DNA of 64,000 nucleotides from Microbispora amethystogenes (GTDB taxonomy: Bacteria; Actinomycetota; Actinomycetes; Streptosporangiales; Streptosporangiaceae), in assembly GCF_016863015.1 (NCBI RefSeq), contig NZ_BOOB01000014.1, positions 1-64,000 of the forward strand, written 5' to 3'. The position numbers and the translations under genes are program-made. The notes beneath the pieces are model-generated. The model saw only the letters and a program-made list of their open reading frames with translations. It did not search any database and was not told where the DNA came from. Shown piece after piece: positions 27,372 to 39,255 of this stretch (the stretch's first letter is position 1; every line of letters begins with the position of its first letter).

Positions 27372-28475
27372 ATGACGACTCCGAAGCTCGTGCTCTCGAC
27401 CCCCGCGGACATCCTCTCCGCCGTGCCCTACCTCGTCGGTTTCCACCCGGCCGACAGCCTCGTGGTGACCGGGTCCACCGGTCCCGAGGTGCGGCTGACG
27501 ACGCGGTGGGACCTCCCGGCCGATCCCGGGGAGCTCGACCGGCTGGTCCCGCTGCTCCGCCGTGAGGCGGTGACCTCCGCGTTCCTCGTGGGGTACGGCC
27601 CGGGCGCCCTCGTGACCCCCGTCGTCGACGAGGTGACCCGGCTGCTGCGGGCCGGGAACATCCTCGTGACGGAGAGCCTGCGGGCCGAGGGCGGGCGCTA
27701 CTGGTCCTACTCCTGTGGCAGCGCGACCTGCTGCCCGGCCGAGGGCACGCCGTACGACACCGGCGGCAGCCGGGTCGCGGCCACGGCGGTGATGCACGGG
27801 CTGGTCGCGCTGCCCGACCGGGGCAGCCTGCGCCGCTCCGTCCAGCCGTCCGGCGGGACGCGGATGCGGCAGGCGACACTCCGCGTCGTGGCGGCCCTGC
27901 GCACGCGCCTCGCGGCCCTCGACGCGGCGAGCGAGGCGGCGACAGCGTCGGCGGGTGAGGCGGCGACGGACCTGGATGAGGAGGCCGCGCGGTTCGTCGG
28001 CGAGGCGCTGGGGCGGGTGCGCACGGCGATCGAGCTTTACGACTCGGGGGGCAGGCTCGGCGACGAGGAGGCCGCGCGGCTCGGGCTGGACCTCGCCGTG
28101 ATCCGGGTGCGGGACGAGGCGTGGGCGCTGATCGACGACCGGGACGCGCATCTGGCGTTGTGGCGTGACCTCACCCGGCGGCTGGAGCCGGGCCACGCCG
28201 CTCCCGCCGCCTCGCTGCTGGCGGCCGCGGCGTGGCAGCGGGGGGAGTGCGCCCTCGCCGGCATGGCGCTGGAGCGGGCCCTCGCCGCCGATCCGGGCTA
28301 CTCGATGGCGCTGCTGCTACGGCAGGCGCTGACGCACATGATGTCCCCCGCCATGCTCCGCGACCGCATGCCCACCCCGGCGGAGCTCGACGACGAGATG
28401 GGCGCTCCGAGGGCGGTCTGGCTCGCGCCGCTGCGCGCGCTGCTGACGCCGGCTCAGACCGGGTCGCTGTCCTGA
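27372..28475 (+). CDS. DUF4192 domain-containing protein
   Basis: This 367-residue soluble protein starts with the DUF4192 pattern LSTPADILSAVPYLVGFHP and contains a CGSATCCPAEGTPYD segment around residue 120. The C-terminal third resembles a helical, TPR-like repeat region (AALAAAAWQRGECALAGMAL). The family is common in actinomycetes and uncharacterised. ATG 27372 follows a 218-base gap shared with the divergent ABC-F gene. The last 22 bases overlap the convergent small gene. Confidence 0.82.
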   Translation: MTTPKLVLSTPADILSAVPYLVGFHPADSLVVTGSTGPEVRLTTRWDLPADPGELDRLVPLLRREAVTSAFLVGYGPGALVTPVVDEVTRLLRAGNILVTESLRAEGGRYWSYSCGSATCCPAEGTPYDTGGSRVAATAVMHGLVALPDRGSLRRSVQPSGGTRMRQATLRVVAALRTRLAALDAASEAATASAGEAATDLDEEAARFVGEALGRVRTAIELYDSGGRLGDEEAARLGLDLAVIRVRDEAWALIDDRDAHLALWRDLTRRLEPGHAAPAASLLAAAAWQRGECALAGMALERALAADPGYSMALLLRQALTHMMSPAMLRDRMPTPAELDDEMGAPRAVWLAPLRALLTPAQTGSLS

Positions 28476-28804
28476 GCCTGACGACGGCGCTCGTTGTAGG
28501 CGCGCATCCGCGCGGGATAGCCGGTGAGCTGCACGTCGTAGACCGGCAGGGCGAGATCTCTGGCGACCTTGGCGATGACGGCGGGCGATCCGACGCGGCG
28601 GCGGGTCCACTCCCCGTCGTGGGCCACGGCCACCGCCGTGGTGTCGGTGGCGAAGGTCTCGGGCTCGACGTAGAACTCCACACCACGCCGGGTCTTGGCG
28701 AACTCGATGAGCGCCTCGATGTCGGCGTCGGTCGCCTCGCGGTCGAACTTGGCCACGCGGAGGCCGCGCCGCCGCCGGAGCCCGTAACGATCTCGCCATC
28801 TCAT
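28454..28804 (-). CDS. Conserved small protein of unknown function
   Basis: This 116-residue soluble, charged protein starts with a basic segment (MRWRDRYGLRRRRGL). A mixed alpha/beta core follows with FDREATDADIEALIEFAKT, VEFYVEPETFAT and VYDVQLTGYPARMRAYN. No catalytic motif is recognised. The composition and codon use match the neighbours, supporting a real gene. It overlaps DUF4192 at the 3' ends and is divergent from the next gene. Confidence 0.68.
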   Translation of the reverse strand: MRWRDRYGLRRRRGLRVAKFDREATDADIEALIEFAKTRRGVEFYVEPETFATDTTAVAVAHDGEWTRRRVGSPAVIAKVARDLALPVYDVQLTGYPARMRAYNERRRQAQDSDPV

Positions 28805-28962
28805 AGTGCTTGTATACCGTGCCGCAGATCACGATGGCGTTAAGGGAACGGTCTCGGGGCCATGTCGGGGATGTCCCTGATGCCGGGGGCGCCTCTCCGG
28901 AGCAGGATGGAGGCAGACTTGAGACAAGCCGAGCAGGCCGTCGACGGAAGGCGATGTTTGTG

Positions 28963-29553
28963 ATGCCCGCGACAGCGACACCACCGTGGCAGGGCCGCCC
29001 GGCCCCCATGCCGCACCCTCAGTTGCGCGTGACGAACCAGGACCGTGAGCAGGTGGTCGAGCACGTCAAGGCGGCCTACGCCGAGGGCAGGCTCGACAAG
29101 CACGAGATGGACGAGCGGCTGGACCGGGCGATGACCGCCCGCACCCATGCCGACCTCATGCCGATCATGAACGACCTGTACGGCGCCCGCCCGGCGTACG
29201 TGCCCCGGCCGCCCGCGTCCTTCGCTCCCCATCCCGCCCTGGAGGGAGGCGACCGGGCCGGAGCGGCGGCCGCGCACCTGTTCGCGCTGGCGGGCTTCTT
29301 CGTCGTCGGCCCGCTGCTGATGATGGTGACCGCGGGCCGCACGTCCCCCTACATCAGGCGGCACGCGGTGGAGGCGCTCAACTTCCACCTCACCGTGCTC
29401 GGCGCGACCATCCTGCTGCCCTTCACCGTCGTCGGGGTCGTGCTGGTGCCGGTGGTCTGGGTCCTCGGGCTGGTCCTGTCCGTCGTCGGCGGGGTGTCGG
29501 CGATCGCCGCCACCGAGTTCCGCTATCCCCTGACGGTCCGCCTCGTGAAGTAA
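28963..29553 (+). CDS. DUF1707 plus DUF4870 membrane protein
   Basis: This protein of about 196 residues begins with a DUF1707 domain (LRVTNQDREQVVEHVKAAYA, then EGRLDKHEMDERLDRAM), a short N-terminal domain of actinobacterial membrane proteins. A proline-rich linker and a DUF4870 membrane part with about three helices and the motif YIRRHAVEALNFHLTVL follow. ATG 28963 is 11 bases after GGAAGG; GTG 28960 and ATG 28954 are alternatives. The stop codon lies in the first unit of a 14-bp tandem repeat. Function is unknown. Confidence 0.8.
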   Translation: MPATATPPWQGRPAPMPHPQLRVTNQDREQVVEHVKAAYAEGRLDKHEMDERLDRAMTARTHADLMPIMNDLYGARPAYVPRPPASFAPHPALEGGDRAGAAAAHLFALAGFFVVGPLLMMVTAGRTSPYIRRHAVEALNFHLTVLGATILLPFTVVGVVLVPVVWVLGLVLSVVGGVSAIAATEFRYPLTVRLVK

Positions 29554-29609
29554 GCCCCGTGAAGTAAACCCCGTGAAGTAGGCCCGTGAAATAAGCCTCG
29601 TGAAGTGAC
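29541..29609. repeat. Degenerate 14-bp tandem repeat, five units, across a stop codon
   Basis: Five units related to CCCCGTGAAGTAAG run from 29541 to 29609, of 14, 14, 14, 13 and 14 bases. The first unit encodes the last codons and TAA stop of the DUF4870 protein. The rest fill the gap to the convergent ligase gene. Because the unit is not a multiple of three, its internal GTGAAGTAA places stop codons in several frames. Confidence 0.8.
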
Positions 29610-29619
29610 GCCGGTGACG

Positions 29620-31182
29620 TCAGGGCATGATCGCGCGGACGGCGGCGACGGTGTCGGCCTCCTCCGGCCGCTTGTCCGGGCGGTAGCGCAGCACCCGGGC
29701 GAACCGCAGCGCCATGCCCCCGGGATAGCGGCTGGACCGCTGCACCCCGTCGAAGGCGATCTCCACCACCAGCGTGGGCGTGAGCGTGACGACGTAGCCG
29801 TCCCCAGGGCCGTCCCCGGGGCTGTTCCCAGGGCCCTCGGCAGGGCTCTCCGCGATCCGCAGGAACTGCTCGGTCTGCCAGGTCAGCAGTTCGTCGGTGA
29901 GGCCCTTGAACGTCTTGCCGAGCATCACGAAGCCGCCCGTCTCCGGGTCGTAGGCGCCGAGGTGCAGGTTCGACAGCCAGCCCCGGCGTCGTCCGCTGCC
30001 CCATTCGGCGGCCAGCACGACCAGGTCAAGGGTGTGCCGGGGCTTCACCTTGATCCAGCCCGCCCCCCGCCGGCCCGCGGCGTACGGCGTGCCCAGCGAC
30101 TTCACGACGACGCCCTCGTGCCCCCGGCGCACCGCGTCGCCGAAGAAGGCCTCGGCCTCCTCGGCGTCCCCGGTGACCAGGCGCGGGGTGATCAAATTGG
30201 CCGGGACCGCCGTCTCCAGCGCGGCGTGCCGCTCCTGGTCGGGCAGGTCGAGCAGGTCGGCCCCGCCCACCCGCAGGGCGTCGAAGAAGAAGACGGTCAG
30301 CGGCACGGTCTCCCGCAGCGACGCGACGCCGGTCCTGCTGGCCACCCGCCCCGAGGTGACCTGGAACGGCTCGGGACGGCCGTCGGGGCGGAGCGCGAGG
30401 ACCTCGCCGTCCAGGACCAGATCGGTGCCGGGCAGGCCCAGCACCGCCTCGACCAGCTCCGGCACCTGACCGGTGATGTCGTCGAGCGTCCGGGTGAAGA
30501 CGGCGACGTCGTCGCCCGACCGATGCGCCTGGACCCGTACGCCGTCGAGCTTCCACTCGACCGCGGCGGGAGCGCCGGCCTTCTCCAGCGCGGCGGTCAC
30601 ACTGGCCGCGCTCTGCGCGAGCATCGGCGCGACGGCCCGCCCGACCTCCAGGTGGAACGCCTTGAGCTCCGCCACCCCGCCACGCAGCGCCGCCGCCCCG
30701 ACGGCGGGCAGTGAGCCGCGCAAGGTCAGAGCCCGGCGCACCTCGGCGGAGGGCACGTCCGCCGCCCTGGCGATCGCCTCGATCATCACGCCGTCGAGCG
30801 CGCCCTGGCGCAGCTCGCCCGTCAGCAGCCGGTGCAGGAACGACTGCTCCTGCCGCGTCACGGCGCCGAACAGCTCGCCGAGCAGCTCCCGGCGCGCGGC
30901 CTGGGAACCCGTCCCCGACTGGGCCTTGATGCGTTCGAGCAGCGCGTCGACCTGGCCGAGGGTCGCCGTCGCGATCTGACGCGGCTCGGGAAGGTCGGAG
31001 AGGCTCCGCCAGCCCACGCCGATCTGACGCTGCGGCAGCTCTCCCGACAGGTAGGCGATGGCGATCTCGGCCTCGTCCGGGCCCACCCTGCCGAGCAGCT
31101 CGGCCAGGTGCCTGATCTTGGCCAGCCGCGCCGAGTCCGCCGCCACGGCCGCGGACGTCCGGGCAAGGTCGATCAGCAACAC
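29620..31182 (-). CDS. ATP-dependent DNA ligase (LigB/archaeal-type)
   Basis: This 520-residue ligase has an N-terminal helical DNA-binding domain (about residues 1-190), an adenylation domain with the lysine motif [13 protein letters not shown], and later motifs [20 protein letters not shown] and GWIKVKP. An OB-fold domain follows at the C-terminus. It matches the replicative-type ligases found as accessory enzymes in actinomycetes beside NAD-dependent LigA. GTG 31182 has a usable AGGA upstream; the longer frame upstream lacks family similarity. Confidence 0.88.
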   Translation of the reverse strand: MLLIDLARTSAAVAADSARLAKIRHLAELLGRVGPDEAEIAIAYLSGELPQRQIGVGWRSLSDLPEPRQIATATLGQVDALLERIKAQSGTGSQAARRELLGELFGAVTRQEQSFLHRLLTGELRQGALDGVMIEAIARAADVPSAEVRRALTLRGSLPAVGAAALRGGVAELKAFHLEVGRAVAPMLAQSAASVTAALEKAGAPAAVEWKLDGVRVQAHRSGDDVAVFTRTLDDITGQVPELVEAVLGLPGTDLVLDGEVLALRPDGRPEPFQVTSGRVASRTGVASLRETVPLTVFFFDALRVGGADLLDLPDQERHAALETAVPANLITPRLVTGDAEEAEAFFGDAVRRGHEGVVVKSLGTPYAAGRRGAGWIKVKPRHTLDLVVLAAEWGSGRRRGWLSNLHLGAYDPETGGFVMLGKTFKGLTDELLTWQTEQFLRIAESPAEGPGNSPGDGPGDGYVVTLTPTLVVEIAFDGVQRSSRYPGGMALRFARVLRYRPDKRPEEADTVAAVRAIMP

Positions 31183-31237
31183 AACGTAATCCTGCCTTAC
31201 CGGATGGGCACGTGCCCAGGCAGGGGGGCGAGTCGCC

Positions 31238-32815
31238 TCAACTGTAGTGACGCATGAGCGGCCACAGCTCGCGCCAGGGCCGGTGGGGGTCACGGCAGAC
31301 CGTGATCGGCACGCCCTGCTCCTCACCCGGCATCCCGGTCACCGTGCCCGCGACCGAGCAGGCGGCGAAGACCGTGCGGAGACGGCCGGGCGGGTAGCCG
31401 ACGGAGACCGTCACCCGGGTCCCCTCCGGCGGCGGGCCCCACCACCACAGCTCGTTGTGGCCGCTGTAGACCGCCGGCAGGCCGAAGTCGCCCGCCCAGC
31501 GGCGCAGCGCGCCGGCCTCGCCGTAGTTCCCCGCGAGCAGCACCGCCCCCGCCCGCTCGCCGGCGGGCAGCGTGGCCACCACCCGCCCAGTTTGCGCCGC
31601 CAGGTCACGCATGCCCACCGACTCGCGGGCGACCTCGTTGATCGCCGCGACCGGCGTCCCCGCGAGTGACGCGGCCGGGACGACCGGCAGGGCCATGACC
31701 ACCGCGACCACGGCGTTGAGCGCCAGCGCCACGACGAGGACGGGCCGCCTCCGCCATCCGGCGGCCGTCACGCACCCGGCCGCGAACAGGTAGAGCAGGA
31801 AGGCGCCGGCGTAGTCGGGGCGGCCGCCCGACAGCAGGATCAGCACGCAGGCCACGGGGTAGGCCAGGGCGAGCGAGCGGACCCGCCGGTCGCGCCAGAG
31901 CCGCAGCCAGCCCGCCACGCACACCACCGCCTGCGGGGGACCCAGCAGCAGGATCTGGAGGGGGACGAAGGCGATGCGGTTGTCCGCCCCCTCGTCGACG
32001 CGCAGCGCCTCGGCCATCTGGAGTTGCGGCCAGTCATGGGTGACCTGGTAGACCAGGTTGGGCGAGGCGATCGCCAGGGCCAGGAGGGCCCCGAGCCACA
32101 GTCGCCTGTCCCGCAGGGCCCCGCGCGGGCCGGCGACGACGAGGCCCAGGCCGGCGCAGCCGAGCAGCAGCACGATGAGGTCGCGGTTATAGGACGTGAT
32201 CCCGGCCAGCAGGCCCGTCCAGAGCCAGTAACGGCCGTCGCCGCGCAGCAGCACCCGGAGCAGGCACAGCGTGACCGCGAGCCACAGCACGAGATCGGGG
32301 GTGAGGGTCAGCAGCGAGTGCCCCGCGAGCAGCGGCAGCACCGCGCCCGCCGTGCCGGCCGCGGCGAGGACCTGCGCGGCGCGGCCCGTGCCCGAATCCC
32401 GGGCGCCCAGCTCCCGGGCGACCAGCGCGGCGAGGACGACCAGCGCCCCGGCGCACAGGGCGGGGACGATCCGGAGCGCGACGACCGTGTCCCCGAAGAC
32501 CGCCGTAGACAGCCGGGCGATCATCGGGGTGAGCGGCGGCGTGTCGAAGTATCCGAGCCGGGGGCGTTCGCCCAGCATGCGGAAGTACAGCTCGTCGCGG
32601 TGGTAGCCGTACCAGGGGCTCACCGCGAGCAGCACGGCCACGACCGCGGCGGCGAGCCCGACCACGGCCCGGGGCAGCCGGACGAGGGGTGACTCCACGG
32701 GGGGCGGCTGTGTGGGAGGAACGGTGCTCGCCGGGCCGCCCGCCGCGGCGCTCGGAGGCTCGGCCACACGGGGACCGTCATGAGAGGGGCCGTCATGAGG
32801 AAGATCGCCGTTCAT
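31238..32815 (-). CDS. Glycosyltransferase family 39-like membrane protein
   Basis: This 525-residue protein has about eleven hydrophobic segments and the GT39/ArnT signature in its first extracellular loop ([20 protein letters not shown]). The acidic residues that contact the lipid-linked sugar donor lie there. Proteins of this type transfer a sugar from polyprenyl phosphate to lipid or protein outside the membrane. The N-terminus before the first helix is a 45-residue polar, proline-rich extension. Donor and acceptor cannot be predicted. Confidence 0.8.
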   Translation of the reverse strand: MNGDLPHDGPSHDGPRVAEPPSAAAGGPASTVPPTQPPPVESPLVRLPRAVVGLAAAVVAVLLAVSPWYGYHRDELYFRMLGERPRLGYFDTPPLTPMIARLSTAVFGDTVVALRIVPALCAGALVVLAALVARELGARDSGTGRAAQVLAAAGTAGAVLPLLAGHSLLTLTPDLVLWLAVTLCLLRVLLRGDGRYWLWTGLLAGITSYNRDLIVLLLGCAGLGLVVAGPRGALRDRRLWLGALLALAIASPNLVYQVTHDWPQLQMAEALRVDEGADNRIAFVPLQILLLGPPQAVVCVAGWLRLWRDRRVRSLALAYPVACVLILLSGGRPDYAGAFLLYLFAAGCVTAAGWRRRPVLVVALALNAVVAVVMALPVVPAASLAGTPVAAINEVARESVGMRDLAAQTGRVVATLPAGERAGAVLLAGNYGEAGALRRWAGDFGLPAVYSGHNELWWWGPPPEGTRVTVSVGYPPGRLRTVFAACSVAGTVTGMPGEEQGVPITVCRDPHRPWRELWPLMRHYS

Positions 32816-33002
32816 GCGGCAATCATCCCCGACGAGCCCGGGACCTCATAGGCTTCGCCGGGCGGCCTCTCACGGCCCCGGGCGGCGTCCCGCGGGGCCC
32901 AAACCCGCAGCGGATGCCCCGATCCCGGACGCTCGATCCCGGCTGCCGGCCCTGGACACCCGGATGTCCCGGGGCGCGCGTGGCCGGGCGGCGGGGGAGT
33001 GG

Positions 33003-33377
33003 TCAGCCGACGCCGAGCAGGTCGACGACGAAGATGAGCGTCTCGCCCGGCTTGATGACGGTGCCCGCGCCGCGGTTGCCGTACCCGAGGTGCGGGGGGA
33101 TCGTCAGCCGCCGGCGGCCGCCGACCTTCATGCCGGCCACGCCGCGGTCCCAGCCGGCGATGACCCGGCCGCCGCCGAGCGGGAACTGGAACGGCTGCCC
33201 GCGGTTCCAGGAGGCGTCGAACTCCTCACCCGTGGAGAACGCCACCCCGACATAGTGGACGGTCACGTTCTGCCCCGGCCTGGCCTCCGGGCCGGTCCCC
33301 TCCACGAGATCGGCGATCTCCAGGTCGGCGGGCGGCTCGCCCTCGGGAAAGTCGATCTCGGGCTTCTCCAGTGCCAC
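33003..33377 (-). CDS. FKBP-type peptidyl-prolyl isomerase
   Basis: This 124-residue protein has a single FKBP domain with the usual landmarks: VTVHYVGVAFSTGEEFDASW, FPLGGGRVIAGWDRGVAGMK, RRLTIPPHLGYGNRGAG and IFVVDLLGV. The aromatic and aspartate residues lining the active site are present. It has no signal peptide and acts in the cytoplasm in protein folding. Length is normal for a stand-alone FKBP. Confidence 0.93.
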   Translation of the reverse strand: MALEKPEIDFPEGEPPADLEIADLVEGTGPEARPGQNVTVHYVGVAFSTGEEFDASWNRGQPFQFPLGGGRVIAGWDRGVAGMKVGGRRRLTIPPHLGYGNRGAGTVIKPGETLIFVVDLLGVG

Positions 33378-33465
33378 GTGGGTCTCCTGTCCTGTCCGTG
33401 CCGGACGTTCCGGCGGCAGACGACTCTACCGCCAGGGCCGTGCGGTGATCCCGCGACGGCGGCCG

Positions 33466-33522
33466 ACACGACGACGCCTTCCCCGCCGTGTCCGGACGCA
33501 GGCGGGGAAGGCGTCGTGGTGT
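33466..33522 (-). terminator. Long near-perfect hairpin downstream of the stress-protein gene
   Basis: A 22-base arm (33466-33487, core ACGACGCCTTCCCCGCC) pairs with 33501-33522 with one mismatch, around a 13-base loop. The innermost 17 base pairs are perfect. It lies 81 bases past the stop of the minus-strand general stress gene and before the FKBP start. There is no T-tract, as is usual for terminators in high-GC actinomycetes. Confidence 0.7.
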
Positions 33523-33602
33523 CCATGGGAAACGGCGCTACGGGAAACGGCACCGTGGGAGGACGTGAGAGAACAGCGCGAGGGAAACAGCGCCGGGGGA
33601 CG

Positions 33603-34331
33603 TCACATCCGGCGGCCCCGCGACAGCCCGGCCTCGTCCCGCGCCTCCTCGTCCCGAATCTCCCTGTCCCGAATCTCCCTGTCGCGGGCGTCCCTGTCGA
33701 GGGAGTCCTCAGCGCGCTCCTCGTCCGTACGGAGGTCCTCCTGCGGGGCGGTGTCGCCGGAGACCGCCGTAGGCGGCGTCACGGGCGCGGTGACGGCCGG
33801 CGTGGCGGGCCCGGCGGACGGCGGCCGCTGGACGACGACCGTGTCGGCCGGCTGCACCCCGCCCTGCAGCAGGGCCTGCGCCTGGTCCAGCATGGGGGCG
33901 GCCACCAGCACGTCGTAGCGCCCGGCGACGATCGAGCTCCGGGAGGAGAAGTCGCGCGTCCCGCCGGTGAAGGCGTGGCCGACGAAGCCGAAGGCGGCGC
34001 CCGCGATGGCCCCCCACAGGATCGACCACAGCACGAGCCCGAAGAACGAGGTCGTGGTCGAGGTGAACAACCCGAGGAACATGCCGACGATGAGCCCGAA
34101 GACCGCGCCGCTGATCAGGCCGGTCAGCGCGGCCCTGCCGTTGGTGAGCCGCCCGGTGACGGTCTCCTCCAGGCGCAGGTCGCTGCCGATGATCGCGCTG
34201 TTCTCCACCGGGAAACCGGCGTCGGACAGGGTGTCGACGGCGCGCTGCGCCGCGGCGTAGTTGTCATAGCTGACCAGCAGCCGTCTGTCGACCGCCGGAC
34301 TGGCCGGCTCTGCGGCCGGTGAGTACTGCAT
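33603..34331 (-). CDS. General stress protein, YflT/GspM-like, with charged C-terminal repeats
   Basis: This 242-residue protein starts with the YflT-like general stress domain (RRLLVSYDNYAAAQRAVDTL, VENSAIIGSDL). A glycine-rich hydrophobic central part (ALTGLISGAVFGLIVGMFLG) and a second beta-rich segment follow. The last 60 residues are charged and repetitive (RDREIRDREIRDEEARDEAG), coded by a 15-bp DNA repeat. Relatives are induced in general stress responses; a biochemical function is not known. Confidence 0.78.
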   Translation of the reverse strand: MQYSPAAEPASPAVDRRLLVSYDNYAAAQRAVDTLSDAGFPVENSAIIGSDLRLEETVTGRLTNGRAALTGLISGAVFGLIVGMFLGLFTSTTTSFFGLVLWSILWGAIAGAAFGFVGHAFTGGTRDFSSRSSIVAGRYDVLVAAPMLDQAQALLQGGVQPADTVVVQRPPSAGPATPAVTAPVTPPTAVSGDTAPQEDLRTDEERAEDSLDRDARDREIRDREIRDEEARDEAGLSRGRRM

Positions 34332-34416
34332 GAGCGCCTCCGCGGGATAGTGCGGCCGGTACGAGGAACCCCACTACCCCGGCGGAGCCCGATATTCCTC
34401 CCGGGAATCGGTGCGG

Positions 34417-36470
<2,054 letters not shown>

Positions 36471-36501
36471 TCATTCGGTTTGATCCGGCTCGTCGTCTGG
36501 A

Positions 36502-37620
36502 TCAGGCCAGGACGCCGGCGGCGCGCAGCGCCTCCGCCTCGTCGCCGGACAGCCCCCACGCGCTCAGGTCGTGCAACCGGGTGGCGGGGGAGAGGTCGCC
36601 GTGCCCGGCGCCGGGCAGCCGGGGGGCGGGCGCGGCCTGCGGGACGCCGCCGACCTCCACGAACGTGCCGCGCGCCACGTTGTGCGGATGCCCGGCGGCC
36701 TCGCGCGGGTCGAGCACCGGGACCACGCAGGCGTCGGAGCCCTCGAAGACCGCTTCCCACTCGGCCCGCGTACGGGACCGGAACGCCTCGGCCAGCCGTT
36801 CGCGGATGACCGGCCAGTTGGCCTGGTCGTCGCGGCCGGGCAGGTCGCCGATGCCCATGCGGTCGAGCATCTCCGCCCAGAACCGCGGTTCCAGCGCGCC
36901 CACCGCGAGGAACCCGCCGTCGGCCGTCTCGTACGTGTCGTACATGGGGGCGCCGGTGTCGAGGAGGTTGGTGCCGCGCGGACCCCACTGCCCGCCGTGC
37001 ACCGCGCCGTGGAACATCGAGAACAAAAGCGCCGCGCCGTCGACCATCGCGGCGTCCACCACCCGGCCGCGGCCGGTCCGCTCCCGCTCGATCAGGGCCA
37101 GCAGCACGCCGTACGCGAGCATGAGCCCGCCGCCGGCGAAGTCGCCGAGGATGTTGATGGGCGGGGTGGGCTTGCCGCCCGCGCGGCCCAGCATCGACAG
37201 CACCCCCGCGATCGCGATGTAGTCGATGTCGTGCCCCGCGGTGTGGGCGAGCGGGCCGTCCTGGCCCCAGCCGGTCATCCGGCCGTACACGAGCCGCTCG
37301 TTGACGGCGTGCAGGTCGCCCGGCCCGATGCCGAGCCGCTCGGCGACGCCCGGGCGGAACACCTCGATCACCACGTCGGCCCGCTCCGCCAGCCGCCGGA
37401 ACGCGGCCACGCCCTCGGGCGACTTCAGGTCGAGGCCGATGGTCCGCTTGCCGCGGTCCATCACCTCCCGCCGGGGCTCGTCGCCCACCGCGGCCACCCG
37501 GTCGACGCGCAGCACCTCGGCGCCGTGGTCGGCGAGCATCATCCCGGCGAACGGCCCCGGCGCGAGCCCGGCCAGCTCAAGCACCCGGATCCCCGCCAGC
37601 GGCCCCCGTGACGCGTCCAT
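36502..37620 (-). CDS. Alpha-methylacyl-CoA racemase-like CaiB/BaiF-family protein
   Basis: This 372-residue family III CoA-transferase-fold protein resembles alpha-methylacyl-CoA racemase. The histidine region AGHDIDYIAIAGVLSM and aspartate region ILGDFAGGGLMLAYG correspond to the His/Asp pair of that enzyme, and KRTIGLDLKSPEG is the usual CoA-binding segment. Racemases of this type epimerise 2-methyl-branched acyl-CoAs before beta-oxidation. The ATG 37620 has GAGGAGG upstream. It is divergent from tmsA, which fits a role in methyl-branched lipid turnover. Confidence 0.82.
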   Translation of the reverse strand: MDASRGPLAGIRVLELAGLAPGPFAGMMLADHGAEVLRVDRVAAVGDEPRREVMDRGKRTIGLDLKSPEGVAAFRRLAERADVVIEVFRPGVAERLGIGPGDLHAVNERLVYGRMTGWGQDGPLAHTAGHDIDYIAIAGVLSMLGRAGGKPTPPINILGDFAGGGLMLAYGVLLALIERERTGRGRVVDAAMVDGAALLFSMFHGAVHGGQWGPRGTNLLDTGAPMYDTYETADGGFLAVGALEPRFWAEMLDRMGIGDLPGRDDQANWPVIRERLAEAFRSRTRAEWEAVFEGSDACVVPVLDPREAAGHPHNVARGTFVEVGGVPQAAPAPRLPGAGHGDLSPATRLHDLSAWGLSGDEAEALRAAGVLA

Positions 37621-37855
37621 GCGTTCCTCCTCACCATCCAGTGGAACACGCCCGTCGGCCCAGGTCCTGACGGTTTCCACAGTTACGGCAGGGGCGCGCG
37701 AGGCGAAGAACACGGGAAGGATACGATCTGTCCCGACGGGGTGTCGCGAGGCTACTCGATAGTTTTCGCGGGCGTAACGTGTCTACTCTGGTCTGCGTCC
37801 CCGTCCGGGGATAGCGTGCCAAGAGGCGATCACTACGATCCATGGGGGTGGTGTC

Positions 37856-39226
37856 ATGCCAGAGCGCACGGCCAGTATGACCGCCCATATCAAGGCAGTC
37901 GAGCAGATCAGGGACTCCTACGCCGCCATCCCCGAAGACGCCGCTCCTCGGCTGGCGAAGGCCACGACGAACCTGTTCCGCTTCCGGGCGCCGGCCAAGA
38001 CGGCGGCGCTGTCCGCCCGGGACCTGGACCAGGTCATCCACGTCGACCCGGTCACCATGACGGCCGAGGTCCAGGGCATGACGACGTACGAGAACCTGGT
38101 GGACGCCACGCTGCCGCACGGGCTCATGCCGTACGTCGTGCCGCAGCTGAAGACGATCACGCTCGGCGGCGCGGTCACCGGCCTCGGCATCGAGTCGAGC
38201 AGCTTCCGGGACGGCCTGCCGCACGAGTCGGTGGAGGAACTGGAGATCCTCACCGGCGACGGGCGGATCCTGGTCGCCCGGGCCGACAACGAGCACGCCG
38301 ACCTGTTCCGGGCCTTCCCCAACTCCTACGGCACGCTCGGCTACGCCCTGCGCATCCGCATCAAGCTGGCCCGGGTCAAGCCGTACGTGAAGCTGACCCA
38401 CATCCGCTTCGGCGACGCGGACAAGTGCATGCTCGCCATGCAGGAGATCTGCGAGAGCCGCGAGCACGACGGCGAGCCGATCGACTTCGTCGACGGCACG
38501 TTCTTCAGCCCTGACGAGCTGTACGTCACCGTCGGGTCGTTCTCCGACCGGGCGCCCTATACCTCCGACTACACCGGCATGCGGATCTACTACCAGTCGA
38601 TCCGCAGCCGCGCCCGCGACTGGCTCACGGTCCGCGACTACCTGTGGCGCTGGGACACCGACTGGTTCTGGTGCTCGCGCGCCTTCGGGGTGCAGCAGCC
38701 GCTGGTCCGCTCGCTCCTGCCGCGCCGGTGGATGCGCTCGGACGTCTACCGCAGGCTCGTCGGCCTCGACCAGAGGTACGGCCTGACGGCCAGGATCGAC
38801 CGCTGGCGGAACAACCCCGTGCACGAGTCGGTGATCCAGGACGTCGAGGTCCCGGTCGAGCGGGGCGCGGAGTTCCTTGAGGTCTTCCACCGCGAGGTCG
38901 GCATGACCCCGGTGTGGATGTGCCCGCTCAGGGCGACCGGCGAGTGGTCGCTCTATCCCCTCGAACCCGGCCGCCTGTACGTGAACTTCGGCTTCTGGGG
39001 GATGGTGCCGCTGCCGCGCGGCCAGTACGACGGGTATCACAACCGGCTGATCGAGCGTGCCGTGCACGCGCTCGACGGCCACAAGTCGCTGTACTCCACC
39101 TCCTTCTACGGTCGTGAGGAGTTCTGGCGGCTCTACAACGGGGACGCCTACTGGCCGGTCAAGAGTGCCTACGACCCGGGCGGCCGGCTGCTGGACCTGT
39201 ACGACAAGTGCGTCAGGGCCAGGTAG
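37856..39226 (+). CDS. tmsA: FAD-binding oxidoreductase, TmsA/BfaA-like (10-methylene fatty acyl reductase)
   Basis: This 456-residue flavoprotein has an N-terminal PCMH-type FAD-binding domain (MTAEVQGMTTYENLVDATLP, then LKTITLGGAVTGLGIES). Its C-terminal half resembles DHCR24-type reductases. It is followed 29 bases later by a cyclopropane-synthase-like methyltransferase, the arrangement of tmsA-tmsB (bfaA-bfaB), which make 10-methylstearic (tuberculostearic) acid. TmsB methylates the oleoyl double bond to a 10-methylene intermediate and TmsA reduces it. Role by family and context, not tested here. Start ATG 37856 has a G-rich site upstream. Confidence 0.8.
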   Translation: MPERTASMTAHIKAVEQIRDSYAAIPEDAAPRLAKATTNLFRFRAPAKTAALSARDLDQVIHVDPVTMTAEVQGMTTYENLVDATLPHGLMPYVVPQLKTITLGGAVTGLGIESSSFRDGLPHESVEELEILTGDGRILVARADNEHADLFRAFPNSYGTLGYALRIRIKLARVKPYVKLTHIRFGDADKCMLAMQEICESREHDGEPIDFVDGTFFSPDELYVTVGSFSDRAPYTSDYTGMRIYYQSIRSRARDWLTVRDYLWRWDTDWFWCSRAFGVQQPLVRSLLPRRWMRSDVYRRLVGLDQRYGLTARIDRWRNNPVHESVIQDVEVPVERGAEFLEVFHREVGMTPVWMCPLRATGEWSLYPLEPGRLYVNFGFWGMVPLPRGQYDGYHNRLIERAVHALDGHKSLYSTSFYGREEFWRLYNGDAYWPVKSAYDPGGRLLDLYDKCVRAR

Positions 39227-39255
39227 GTGGGCGTCAAGACGTCGGGAGAGGTGCA

